A stretch of 64,000 nucleotides of DNA from Bordetella hinzii LMG 13501 (GCF_001548475.1 NZ_LRUJ01000004.1:162481-226480), one strand, 5' to 3'. Positions 30,424 through 38,494 are shown, numbered from the stretch's first letter. Made by a program: numbers and translations. Notes: generated by a model not told the origin, from the sequence alone.

Positions 30424-32337
30424 TTGGGCCCGACCGCCGACCCCGCCGCCCGCCTGATGACCGTCTCCGAGGCCATCGCCCTGGCGCACACGCACTGGAA
30501 CGCCGGCCAGGCCGCGCAAGCCGAAGACCTTTGCCTGCGGGTGCTGGGCGCCGTGGCCGACCAGCCCGACGCGCGGCATCTGCTGGGCCTGATCGCCCAT
30601 GCGTATGGCCATCCCGACTTGGCCCTGGCGCATCTGCGGGCCGCCTGCCAGGCCCCGGCGGCACCGGCCGTCTATTGCAGCAACCTGGCGGAAGTGTGCC
30701 GCCAGCAGGGCAAGCTGGACGAAGCCGAGGCCGCGGCCCGGCGCGCGGTGGCCGCCGACCCCGGGCTGGCCGAGGGCTGGAATAATCTGGGCATCATCCT
30801 GCAAGAGGCGGGCCAACTCGCCGCCAGCCTCGATTGCTTGCATCGCGTGGCCGCGCTGCGGCCCGACAGCCCGCAAGCCCACAACAACCTCGGCAATACC
30901 TGCAAGCGGATGGGCGACAATCCGCAAGCCTTGGCGCATTACCGCCGCGCGCTGGAACTCGACCCGGACTACGCTCAAGCCTTGAGCAATATGGCGGTGG
31001 CCTTGGGCGACGAAGGCCGGCACGAGGCCGCCCTGGCCGCCCTCCGGCGCGCCATCGAGATCGATCCCCTGCTGCCGCAGGCCCATCTGAACCTGGCCGA
31101 GCTGGAGCGCGCGCGGCCACGGCAGGCGCCGGCGGCCCCGGACACGACCGCGATGCGGCCCGCGCCGTCCGATGAACACGTCCTGGGCGAGGCCGAGGCG
31201 CTGCTGCGCGCGGGCCGCCACGGCCAGGCCGAAACGCTATTGCGCCAGGCCCTGGCCCAGGGAAGTCCGCAGGCCGCGCTATCGCGCCTGCTGGTCCAGG
31301 CCCTGCGGCCGCAAGGGAAGCTGCGGGAAGCGCGCCTCGCCCTGGAACACGTGCTGCGAGCCGAACCGGGCGACACGGGGTCGCGCCTGGAACTGGCGGA
31401 GGTGCTGCTGGCCGAAGGCGATTTCGATGCCGGTTGGCGCGAATACCGCTTCCGCTATCGCCTGGCGCGGACGGCGATGCTGGCGCGCCACGTGCAAAAG
31501 CCCCGCTGGGATGGCCGCCCCATTCCGGGCCAGACGCTATTGCTGCATGACGAGCAAGGCTACGGCGACACCTTCCAGTTCCTGCAATTGGTGGCGCTGG
31601 CCCGCGCACGCAGCGGGGCGCGCGTCATTTTGGAGGTCAAGCAGCCATGCCACGCCCTGGCGCGGCGCGGCGGCCTGGCCGACGAGGTCATCGCCGCCGG
31701 CTCGGCGCCGCCCGCCTTCGACCTGCACTGCGAACTGATGAGCCTGCCGCTGGTGCTGGGCTTGCGGCTTGCCGACCTGCCCGTGCGCACGGCCTACCTG
31801 CGCGCCGACCCGGACCGCCTGGCCTTCTGGCGCGCGCGGCTGGCGGACTTACCGCGTCCGCGGGTCGGCCTGGTATGGGCCGGCCGGCCCACCCACCCGC
31901 ATGACGCCCAGCGTTCCCTCGCACTGGCCGATCTGGCGCCGCTGGCACAACCTGGAATCACCTTCATCGGCCTGCAACAGGGCGAGGCGGCCGCCCAGGC
32001 CGACACACCCGTGCCGGGCCTGGACCTGGTGCCATTGAGCCGGGAGATCCGCGACTTCGACGACACCGCGGCCATCCTCACCCTGCTCGATGTACTGGTG
32101 TCGGTGGATTCGTCTCCGGTCCACCTGGCCGGCGCGCTCGGCTGCCCGGCCTGGGTGCTGCTGCCGTTCGCGCCCGATTGGCGCTGGCTGCGGGATCGCC
32201 GCGACAGCCCGTGGTACCCCTCGCTGCGCCTATTCCGCCAGCCCTCCATACAGGCGTGGCGGCCGGTGCTGGAGGAGGTGGCCGTCGCGCTGCGTGCCTT
32301 GCGCGAGAGCGCCGGCGACGGCCCGCAAAGCTGGTGA
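30424..32337 (+). CDS. TPR-repeat protein with glycosyltransferase-like C-terminal domain
   Basis: 637 residues. The N-terminal half has tetratricopeptide repeats (for example E-G-W-N-N-L-G-I-I-L and A-H-N-N-L-G-N-T-C, A-L-E-L-D-P-D-Y-A). The C-terminal half has the bacterial TPR-glycosyltransferase signature V-G-L-V-W-A-G, D-T-A-A-I-L, S-V-D-S-S-P-V-H-L-A-G-A-L-G and P-D-W-R-W-L. The start is TTG 30424 with GGAG 8 bases upstream; an ATG at 30457 is the alternative. Related enzymes glycosylate proteins or flagellin. Being divergent from the autotransporter across 258 bp, it might modify it, which is an inference. Confidence 0.8.
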   Translation: MGPTADPAARLMTVSEAIALAHTHWNAGQAAQAEDLCLRVLGAVADQPDARHLLGLIAHAYGHPDLALAHLRAACQAPAAPAVYCSNLAEVCRQQGKLDEAEAAARRAVAADPGLAEGWNNLGIILQEAGQLAASLDCLHRVAALRPDSPQAHNNLGNTCKRMGDNPQALAHYRRALELDPDYAQALSNMAVALGDEGRHEAALAALRRAIEIDPLLPQAHLNLAELERARPRQAPAAPDTTAMRPAPSDEHVLGEAEALLRAGRHGQAETLLRQALAQGSPQAALSRLLVQALRPQGKLREARLALEHVLRAEPGDTGSRLELAEVLLAEGDFDAGWREYRFRYRLARTAMLARHVQKPRWDGRPIPGQTLLLHDEQGYGDTFQFLQLVALARARSGARVILEVKQPCHALARRGGLADEVIAAGSAPPAFDLHCELMSLPLVLGLRLADLPVRTAYLRADPDRLAFWRARLADLPRPRVGLVWAGRPTHPHDAQRSLALADLAPLAQPGITFIGLQQGEAAAQADTPVPGLDLVPLSREIRDFDDTAAILTLLDVLVSVDSSPVHLAGALGCPAWVLLPFAPDWRWLRDRRDSPWYPSLRLFRQPSIQAWRPVLEEVAVALRALRESAGDGPQSW

Positions 32338-32423
32338 AGGCCCCCGGCGGGAGCGAGTCCACGACAGCCGACCCCAAGCTCAATAAGCCAAAAAATCAGG
32401 GACACATAATTGCCGGCTTGGCG

Positions 32424-32428
32424 TCCGT
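32424..32428. repeat. target-site duplication, left copy (TCCGT)
   Basis: TCCGT directly precedes the left inverted end TGTCGAAAG and is repeated at 38749-38753 directly after the right end. A 5-bp duplication is usual for Tn7/Tn5053-type transposition. Confidence 0.75.
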
Positions 32429-32452
32429 TGTCGAAAGTCAGGCGAAGTGAAA
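32429..32452 (+). repeat. left terminal inverted repeat
   Basis: It begins TGTCGAAAGTCAGGCGAAGT on the plus strand and matches the right end (38748-38725, minus strand) at 20 of 24 positions, the first 13 without mismatch. Confidence 0.75.
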
Positions 32453-32545
32453 CAGGAATACCTGAAAAATCAATGATTTATATTTTTCCAGGTCAATAAT
32501 CCTGGACCAGATGGGTCAGTTCGATTGATATTTTTTGCTCGGCGG

Positions 32546-32564
32546 GTCTACTTAGATGGAATTT
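32546..32564 (+). repeat. left subterminal repeat (putative transposase site)
   Basis: GTCTACTTAGATGGAATTT matches the right terminal site (minus strand, 38740-38722, GTCAGCCTAAATGGAATTT) at 15 of 19 bases and points inward like the left end. The stretch 32338-32676 around it holds no gene. It also has an inverted pair GGCTCCAAGCC/GGCTTGGAGCC at 32586-32596 and 32631-32641. Confidence 0.55.
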
Positions 32565-32676
32565 TCCCATGCCCATCACTTTTTAGGCTCCAAGCCAACA
32601 TCAAAAACGACGACGAGCTCCCTTCCCTTAGGCTTGGAGCCAAGTTCATGGTCAAGGATGTACATTTCTGCACGGA

Positions 32677-34188
32677 CTATTCCTTGGGCCGGAATGGCCG
32701 CTTGGGTAACCTTGCCAGCATATCGTCTCGGATGTCATGAAAGTCCACGTCTCCGCCAAAAAGAGGAAGTGGGTGACGCAGTGGGGAACGCGCCGCGTGC
32801 GGTCCTGACCATACGGCCTGGATTGCAGCCGTGACTTGATCCTTGAGGTTTTCTGAAACCTTGTCGTGCTGACGGAACCACCAATCCGCGGATCGTCGAA
32901 AGCTGTCCGTGATGGGCTCGCCCCGTTCGTTCAATAATGCAACGGCTGCGGCGGCCGCTACCGGCATACACCCTTTCGGCAGGGCCGGAGAGATCAGTTG
33001 GTAGTGGTCGAATCCGGATACTTTCGGCCGTTTGTTGCACGCGGCCATGAGATGCGCCGTAGCGGTAAATGCAGCGCCCGGGGAAATATGAAAATTGAAC
33101 AGGGCGGCGGCAAGCTCGGCCATCTGGTCTGAGGCTTTGGGGTCTACCCGTCCCACCAGTTCCACGAACAGGTCTGTGATCTCCTGTTCCAGATATTCCG
33201 GCGCATGGGCAGAGTCGAAGGTCGCGCGGAAGGCATTAACAGCGGTTTCAAATGGCTCACGCCGGACGACAGTGGCAACGGACCGAACCTCAAAATCCGT
33301 GACGATATGCGGGTTGATCAGCCCCATTGAAAAAAGATCGTCCGTGCCGTTCTTGACTTGGCGAGTACGCGTCTCGTTGCACAGTACCTGCAAGAACCGC
33401 TCGAAGGCTTCGGCGTTATTTGCCGCGTCCGGGAAAATCCTAGGCGGAATGACGACCTTGACTTGATACTGCTGGGCGGTTGCGATCAGTACTGGGTCAT
33501 CGTCAAACGCTACGAGATAGGACGGGGGAAGCGTACCTTTGAAGATACGCGCTACTGTGGCGAAAATTTTGGCGATGTTTTCATCGCTCAGGCTGTATCC
33601 CAGGAACATAAGGCGCTTACCGAGAAGATCAGATTTGAGTCGGATATCCAGCGGGTGATCCTCCTCGCTCATGCGCGCTTGGTAGGACTTCGTACCGAAT
33701 ACCAGCGATGCCGGGACGGCCATATCGCCGTGGAATTTGATAAGCAGCGGTTCGCCTGGAATTGACTCGCTCAAATCGTCAACCGTGACAACGCGGCGAT
33801 AGGGGCGGCCATACTTGGCGGCGACCAATTCAAAAAGGTTGTCCTGGTTGGTCGTGTAAAGCACGTTTTGCATCAGACTTACCAGCAGACGATGCGACGG
33901 CACCTTGCGCTCGTCCAACTCCGCCACGACAAGCTTGCTGCTCAGAAACGCCACGAAGGCATCCAGTCCTCGCGCCTCAACATACGCATCAGAGAGATCG
34001 GCCAGGGGCGTTTCCGGTGGACTACCGATCTTTGCGGCCATGTCACGGGCGAGTTCAGCCGCCGCGAGCCCGAGATGCTGGCGCGAAATGCCTGCGCCGA
34101 AAAATGGCACGAGCTTGTGCCGAGCCAGCAGATCCGCCATCTCTCCGATAACGGCGCGCGAATTACCTATAGATTGGTTTTCCGTCAA
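32677..34188 (-). CDS. SIR2-domain protein, probable NAD+-degrading defence effector
   Basis: 503 residues. An N-terminal SIR2-like domain shows F-F-G-A-G-I-S at 29-35 (NAD loop), T-T-N-Q-D at 112-116 (Asn114 and Asp116 conserved; the usual Tyr is Gln), K-F-H-G-D with the catalytic His153, and L-G-Y-S-L-S-D-E-N-I near 196-205. The remaining 250 or so residues form an unrecognised helical C-terminal region. Stand-alone bacterial SIR2 proteins of this kind (ThsA-, DSR- and SIR2-HerA-type) deplete NAD+ during phage infection. There are no HerA, Argonaute or SLOG partners beside it, so it may act alone or with the TIR module of the same element. Start ATG at 34188. Confidence 0.85.
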   Translation of the reverse strand: MTENQSIGNSRAVIGEMADLLARHKLVPFFGAGISRQHLGLAAAELARDMAAKIGSPPETPLADLSDAYVEARGLDAFVAFLSSKLVVAELDERKVPSHRLLVSLMQNVLYTTNQDNLFELVAAKYGRPYRRVVTVDDLSESIPGEPLLIKFHGDMAVPASLVFGTKSYQARMSEEDHPLDIRLKSDLLGKRLMFLGYSLSDENIAKIFATVARIFKGTLPPSYLVAFDDDPVLIATAQQYQVKVVIPPRIFPDAANNAEAFERFLQVLCNETRTRQVKNGTDDLFSMGLINPHIVTDFEVRSVATVVRREPFETAVNAFRATFDSAHAPEYLEQEITDLFVELVGRVDPKASDQMAELAAALFNFHISPGAAFTATAHLMAACNKRPKVSGFDHYQLISPALPKGCMPVAAAAAVALLNERGEPITDSFRRSADWWFRQHDKVSENLKDQVTAAIQAVWSGPHAARSPLRHPLPLFGGDVDFHDIRDDMLARLPKRPFRPKE

Positions 34189-34226
34189 TGTAGACCCCTT
34201 TGATCACTGGTGAAGCCAAGCTCATG

Positions 34227-35290
34227 CTATGGAAACAACATGTGTGACAAGGGCCCCGGGGAATAACGCTTGTACTGCTGCAAGTTGGACGTGTCCAGCC
34301 CATACGCGCGAAGAAGCCACCGTGATTGGCCCCCAACACCATCACCGACCTCGCCACGACCATGCAGGGCCAGGCGGTTGCTGACGATGAGCACATCACC
34401 TGGCTGGACGACCACCAGCTTCGCGCTCGCGTTGCAGGCGTCCTCCAGTTTTTTCAAAACCTGCTCTGCAGGGCCGCCCTCAACCGTCGGCAAGACGGTG
34501 CTATGGCTCTACCGAATGTGGATGTCACCGCCCGAGTCCTTCAACACAGGCACGTCGATGACGACGTGTTCTTCACCCAAAATACGTTTTGTCCCCTGCC
34601 TAAAGGTCCTCTGTGCGCGGATAGAGAACTGGGGCTTTTTGAGTTCTTCCACATCGGCTGGCGATAGCCGCGCCAGCACATCTTTCAACGGGATAGGTCT
34701 CGTTGGCACACCATTCGGATTACGCAACCCAACCAGAGTGACGAAATCAGGGGACGGGGCAATACGTTCGTATTGAGGATCATTTTCCCCACTGAAGGGG
34801 AAGCTCACGGCATCAGTATGCCCACGCATGCTGCCCTTCGATTTCTCGGCGAATGCACCTGCCCCCGGCATCGCGACGAGGTTTACGAACAGATTCCCGT
34901 CGTTCTCGGAACCGTAAGAGACCGTCTCCATTTTCAACAGGCCGTGCACGGCCAACGCTGCAGCACGTCCAGCCACGGTACCGTCAGTGTCAGGCACCGG
35001 GAAGAAGCCCCCCGGCGTATCGACCAGCGACACCGCATCGAACACACCTTTGAGGTGGCAGTGCGAGGCGCTCAATACGTAAGCTCGACCGCCTCCGGGC
35101 GGATGACCCTGAGCCACCAACAGCGTCTCGCCAGAAGTCTGCGGCGATGCACAAGTACCCGATCGATGTCTGGCGCTTTGGACATACGTATGCGAACTGC
35201 GACTTCCTCGATGCTAGCGGGTGCCGCGTGCTTAGCAACCAGCGCGGCTACCCATGAGAGGTTCTGAAAGGAAATAGTTTTCGGGAAAAG
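34227..35290 (-). pseudogene. TauD/clavaminate-synthase-like 2-oxoglutarate oxygenase, disrupted
   Basis: The minus frame from 35120 downward reads a Fe(II)/2OG oxygenase of the TauD/clavaminate-synthase group. The HxD ligand pair is in M-R-G-H-T-D-A-V-S-F and the distal His in N-R-L-A-L-H-G-R-G-E with W-L-L-R after it. One in-frame amber codon (34511-34509) splits the two parts. The frame continues cleanly on both sides of it for 88 more residues to 34227. Upstream of about 35130 the likely N-terminus (D-I-D-R-V-L-V-H-R-R-R-L-L-A) is in another frame, suggesting a frameshift as well. The substrate class would be a free amino acid. It is probably inactive. Confidence 0.6.
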
Positions 35291-35538
35291 CTGGTATTTG
35301 ATGTGTGAGATGACAGATGGGAAAGGTCCATGGCGACCAAAGCCATTCAATCCGCCAGTGCGGCCAAGACCATGATGGCGCAGTCGGTGGCAATTCGTCG
35401 AGAGGTGCCGTGGGATAGCGTCGTCGCCGCTCTTTGGCAGTAGCGCGCCGACAACGGGCAGCGCTTCACGGCTTCCTTGGCTTTCGCCTGCACTGGGTAA
35501 TGGACCCCCACCACCACATTGTGCGCCTCGACCGCGCA

Positions 35539-36258
35539 TCAGCTCCAGATGGCGACCAGTTCGGAAATTTTGGCCGCTACCACCTCCATTGTGTCTTCCG
35601 ACGTGTCCAGACCGCTTCGCGAAGCAAGCATGGGGCTCACTTCGCGGAGCGCTGTGTATGTCGTTCCATGCACGATGGGCACGAGCCGATTACCTTGCAG
35701 AAGGGTCGAAAGCTCTTTGTCGGCGACTCCCTCTTTGGGAAGACGGTCTAGCAATGCCGGGGTCACAAGGACGAGCCCAATTTTCGAGGCCGCCAAACCC
35801 TTGTCGATGGCGCGCATCATCGGCACGCCAAGTCCAAGGTCCTTTTCGCTGAACCAAACTTTGACTCCTGCTGCCTGGAGCAAATCGTGCAGTTCTTTGG
35901 CGGCTCCCTGCCTATCATCCCAAGCATGGCAAAGGAAGCAATCCCTGAGGTCTGGCTTCGCCGCCGCTTCTCTTTCAACAGCCGCACGGACCGGCGTTAA
36001 GGATGCCACCTGGGCAAAGGTGTACGAGACGGACGAACCTGCTCGTGACCAGCGCGGCCTTGCACTGCCGCTGGACCCTCCACTGCTGGTACCCCCGCCA
36101 CCCGGCGAAGAGTAGGACCGGGGGGAGTACGACCCGTAGCCGCTGTAGCCGCTGTAGCCGCCGTAACCACCGCGACCATAGCGACCGCGGCACGCTGGGC
36201 AGGCCGCTGCGGCGCTCGATGAACGATGACCTTCAACTGGGGCTGTGCACCTGGCCAT
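35539..36258 (-). CDS. TIR-domain protein with Gly/Tyr-rich linker
   Basis: 239 residues in three parts. Residues 1-25 contain C4 and a C-P-A-C pair (20-23), a possible zinc knuckle. Residues 27-64 are a low-complexity Gly/Tyr/Ser tract with seven tyrosines in 23 residues (G-Y-G-G-Y-S-G-Y-S-G-Y). Residues 104-239 are a TIR domain: D-C-F-L-C-H-A-W-D-D (box 1), V-W-F-S-E-K-D-L with the probable catalytic Glu138, I-G-L-V-L-V-T-P and a D-K-E-L-S-T-L-L helix. Bacterial TIR domains cleave NAD+ or make cyclic ADP-ribose signals in antiphage defence. The ATG at 36258 sits 3 bp after the DUF2188 stop with GGGGTGA as ribosome site, so the pair is co-translated. Confidence 0.85.
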   Translation of the reverse strand: MARCTAPVEGHRSSSAAAACPACRGRYGRGGYGGYSGYSGYGSYSPRSYSSPGGGGTSSGGSSGSARPRWSRAGSSVSYTFAQVASLTPVRAAVEREAAAKPDLRDCFLCHAWDDRQGAAKELHDLLQAAGVKVWFSEKDLGLGVPMMRAIDKGLAASKIGLVLVTPALLDRLPKEGVADKELSTLLQGNRLVPIVHGTTYTALREVSPMLASRSGLDTSEDTMEVVAAKISELVAIWS

Positions 36259-36261
36259 GGA

Positions 36262-36486
36262 TCACCCCTTCGGCGGGAACTTGTCGTTCCCGTGGCTATC
36301 TTTGGACTGAATCTGCCCATTCCGACCGTGGACCAGCAGTTCAGTACCTTGGTTTCGGGAAATCTCCCGCGCCCGGTCAACCGCATCTGCCTTGCGGTCG
36401 AAGAGCTCTGTGGCACGCTTTGCTCCGGCGCCCTGAACAGCCCACCCGTTTTCACGGGGGAGCACGTGCTGATTGCGTTTGACCAT
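36262..36486 (-). CDS. DUF2188-type small protein
   Basis: 74 residues from the ATG at 36486 (AAAGG 8 bases upstream). It matches the DUF2188 pattern: an N-terminal strand M-V-K-R-N-Q-H-V-L-P-R-E-N-G-W-A-V with T-E-L-F-D-R-K-A-D-A-V-D-R-A and a terminal G-R-N-G-Q-I-Q-S-K-D-S-H-G. Such proteins are short, basic and of unknown function, often found near stress and mobile-element genes. Here it is the first gene of a two-gene unit with the TIR protein. It may be a regulator, sensor or inhibitor of it. Only the family resemblance is seen. Confidence 0.75.
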   Translation of the reverse strand: MVKRNQHVLPRENGWAVQGAGAKRATELFDRKADAVDRAREISRNQGTELLVHGRNGQIQSKDSHGNDKFPPKG

Positions 36487-36547
36487 TCTAATCACCTTTC
36501 TCACAGCTGAATTGCTGCTCATATGTATGTGCGGCAGAGAATCGAAA

Positions 36548-36578
36548 CGCGGACAAAAATGCATAAAATATGTCCGCG
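36548..36578. promoter_or_regulatory. dyad operator in the divergent promoter region
   Basis: A perfect 8-bp inverted repeat CGCGGACA (36548-36555) and TGTCCGCG (36571-36578) encloses an AT-rich 15-base spacer containing CATAAAATA, a -10-like run. It lies between the DUF2188/TIR unit and the sigma-like trio, so one regulator could control both. It also overlaps the ATG at 36570, arguing against that start. Confidence 0.55.
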
Positions 36579-36626
36579 CAGGCGAGAAACTCCGTACATA
36601 CCAGTGACGAGGCACAAGGGGGCCAT

Positions 36627-37259
36627 GTGACAACTGGAAAACCACCCGATCAAGATTACGCCACGGCCGAGGAGATCTGCGAAGCAATTGAAGGGCTGAC
36701 TGAGGCAGAACTCGGGCGCATACATCGCGCAGCCCAATATGCCCTCTTCGGCACCGAATATACGGACCCACGTGAACTTTTAGGCGAAGCGGTGCAGCGC
36801 ACGCTTGAGGGTGCGGGAGCCAAAGAGGGCCGGCACTGGCCCAAGGTCGTGCCCTTTGTGGCATACATCATCAATACCGTGAAATCCATTGCGGACGGAT
36901 CCAGCAACTCCGTCACTCAGTCACGGACTGAGTCCCTGGAAACGATGGCAGGTCACGACGGCGGTGCAGAATTGGCTCTTGCGCGGGAAGGATTCTCCTC
37001 CCCCGATGTCGTCGAACAGGCGCTGGAGATTGAAGAAACAAATGAACGGCAAGCTCGCGCCGCCGCCGACGCTGCGCTCATTGAAGCGCATTTCGCGAAC
37101 GACGAGGAAATCCAGTTCCTCATCATGGGCGACAAAGACGGCATGAAAGCCAGTGAAATCCGCGCCGTTTCAGGCATGGACCAAACCACGTACGATACTG
37201 CACGGCGAAGGTTTCGCCGCGGCCTCAACACTTTGATGCCGGGCAGGAGGAAATCATGA
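36627..37259 (+). CDS. sigma-70-like (ECF-type) helix-turn-helix protein
   Basis: About 210 residues from GTG 36627 (AAGGGGG just upstream); the longer ATG start at 36570 lacks a ribosome site and lies in a dyad. Residues after the start resemble sigma region 2 (D-P-R-E-L-L-G-E-A-V-Q-R-T-L-E-G, F-V-A-Y-I-I-N-T-V-K-S-I-A). The C-terminus resembles region 4 (K-A-S-E-I-R-A-V-S-G-M-D-Q-T-T-Y-D-T-A-R-R-R). It could direct transcription of the cassette or act as a plain DNA-binding regulator. It overlaps the next gene by 4 bp and heads the trio ending in an ImmA/IrrE protease. No anti-sigma factor is recognised, though the helical partner may serve as one. Confidence 0.65.
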   Translation: MTTGKPPDQDYATAEEICEAIEGLTEAELGRIHRAAQYALFGTEYTDPRELLGEAVQRTLEGAGAKEGRHWPKVVPFVAYIINTVKSIADGSSNSVTQSRTESLETMAGHDGGAELALAREGFSSPDVVEQALEIEETNERQARAAADAALIEAHFANDEEIQFLIMGDKDGMKASEIRAVSGMDQTTYDTARRRFRRGLNTLMPGRRKS

Positions 37260-37672
37260 GGCAGTCCAAGGAAAGCAAGGAAATCGCCTTCATTCGCACC
37301 AAGTTGCTCGACGATCTCGCAAAAACCAGCGACGAAGAAATCAGGAACGAATATCGCGAGGCTGACCAAGACATCGCTGAGATTGCCAAGCAAACGCATG
37401 ACACGCTTCGAGACGTAGCGGCAGCCAGCATGCGAGCGAAGCTCGCCTTTGCCAAGACAGCGATTAAGGCTTCGACTGCAAACCGACCTGTCAACCCAGT
37501 GCGCCCGGCAATGGAACGTCTCAAGGAGATCGTGGCCGAGGCATTCATGCGCGAGCCCGAAGTTGCTATGGCGTTTCGGGATGGCAAGAAGCAGACCGAC
37601 GAAGACTTGGCCACGGTCTACGACGATTTGGTAAGAATGGGAATTATCAAGCCGGAAGACAATGGCAATTGA
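37256..37672 (+). CDS. small helical protein between sigma-like and ImmA genes
   Basis: 138 residues, family not recognised. The first half is strongly charged and helical (K-L-L-D-D-L-A-K-T-S-D-E-E-I, E-Y-R-E-A-D-Q-D-I-A-E-I-A-K), likely a coiled coil, and the second half is a compact helical segment (M-E-R-L-K-E-I-V-A-E-A-F). There is no signal peptide or membrane segment. Its start codon overlaps the sigma-like stop (ATGA) and its end overlaps the protease gene by 11 bp, so all three are translated together in fixed proportion. It could bridge the sigma-like protein and the protease, as an anti-sigma factor or protease substrate. Confidence 0.65.
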   Translation: MRQSKESKEIAFIRTKLLDDLAKTSDEEIRNEYREADQDIAEIAKQTHDTLRDVAAASMRAKLAFAKTAIKASTANRPVNPVRPAMERLKEIVAEAFMREPEVAMAFRDGKKQTDEDLATVYDDLVRMGIIKPEDNGN

Positions 37673-38432
37673 TCATTCACTGCTCAGCCCAGCTGAGAGG
37701 CTGCTCTGGCGATACGGAGTACGCGACCCGTCTCACATCGATTTGGAGGCCATCGCGAACTATCGGGGAGCGGAGGTCGTCTATCGTCGCTTGTGCGGGT
37801 GCGCTGCGCGTCTGGTGGCTGCCGGCGACCAAGCAATTATTAGCGTCGACGTAGAATCGTATCCAAGCCGCCAGCGATTCTCGCTGGCGCACGAATTGGC
37901 GCATTGGATTTGTGACAAAGATCGTGGCTCTTTTCGGTGCGCCAATGAAGACATCGGTCCTCAAAACGCCGAAGCGAAGAATGTGGAGGCCTATGCAAAT
38001 GAATACGCAAGCCAGTTAATCTTGCCGAGTTTCTTGGTAGACCCCTGGCTCGAAGGCAAGCGGATCAATCTGGACACTGCCAAGGCTCTTGGCGACGACT
38101 TCGACGCGAGTTTGACCGCGTCAGCGCTCAAGATAACCAGGCGTGCCCAAGCCCAGACCTGCGTCGCCTGCCACAACCAGACGAAGAGAATCTGGAGCCA
38201 AAAGAACCGCGCGTTTCCACACGACCTCTACGTTAAGCAAGAACTGCATCAAGACACCGCTGCGTTTTCAATGGCGTTCGGAAAAGGAAGCGGACTATCC
38301 AGACCTGTCAAAGAGGCTGCTGACCGCTGGCTCCAGGGCCCCGACGTCTATCGGCGAACCGTGGAGACTCAGTCGCTCAAGCTGCCCGATAACACTGTCT
38401 TAACGATGATCACTCTGCTCCCTGGTAAATAG
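37662..38432 (+). CDS. ImmA/IrrE-family metallopeptidase
   Basis: 256 residues. Zinc motif H-E-L-A-H at residues 77-81, following F-S-L-A, and a downstream N-E-Y-A-S-Q-L-I-L-P segment supplying the third ligand are characteristic of ImmA/IrrE (COG2856) proteases. These cleave repressors of mobile elements (ImmA cutting ImmR) or stress regulators (IrrE cutting DdrO). The C-terminal 120 residues include a C-x-x-C pair (Q-T-C-V-A-C-H). Being the third gene of the trio on a mobile element, it likely relieves repression at the shared dyad when damage or infection is sensed. Confidence 0.85.
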   Translation: MAIDHSLLSPAERLLWRYGVRDPSHIDLEAIANYRGAEVVYRRLCGCAARLVAAGDQAIISVDVESYPSRQRFSLAHELAHWICDKDRGSFRCANEDIGPQNAEAKNVEAYANEYASQLILPSFLVDPWLEGKRINLDTAKALGDDFDASLTASALKITRRAQAQTCVACHNQTKRIWSQKNRAFPHDLYVKQELHQDTAAFSMAFGKGSGLSRPVKEAADRWLQGPDVYRRTVETQSLKLPDNTVLTMITLLPGK

Positions 38433-38475
38433 CTCCTCGACTGGGCTGCCTCCTTTAGGCGACCATGAGCAAGAA

Positions 38476-38494
38476 AAATTCCAAGTAGGCTGGC
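38476..38494 (-). repeat. right subterminal repeat 2 (putative transposase site)
   Basis: Plus strand AAATTCCAAGTAGGCTGGC matches the terminal copy (38722-38740) at 16 of 19 positions in the same orientation. The region 38433-38748 has no gene and is the right end of the element. Confidence 0.6.

Noticed and set aside
34163..34225. Short minus-strand peptide overlapping the start of the SIR2 gene
   Set aside because: Only about 20 codons would be distinct and the SIR2 start is well supported.
35330..35443. 37-codon plus-strand ORF with a ribosome-like site upstream of the broken TauD gene
   Set aside because: No recognisable family, no partner and too short to support by itself; left as an unassigned frame within the mobile element.
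36570..36626. ATG at 36570 as start of the sigma-like gene
   Set aside because: It has no ribosome site and lies in the spacer of a perfect 8-bp dyad; the GTG at 36627 with AAGGGGG is preferred, though not proven.
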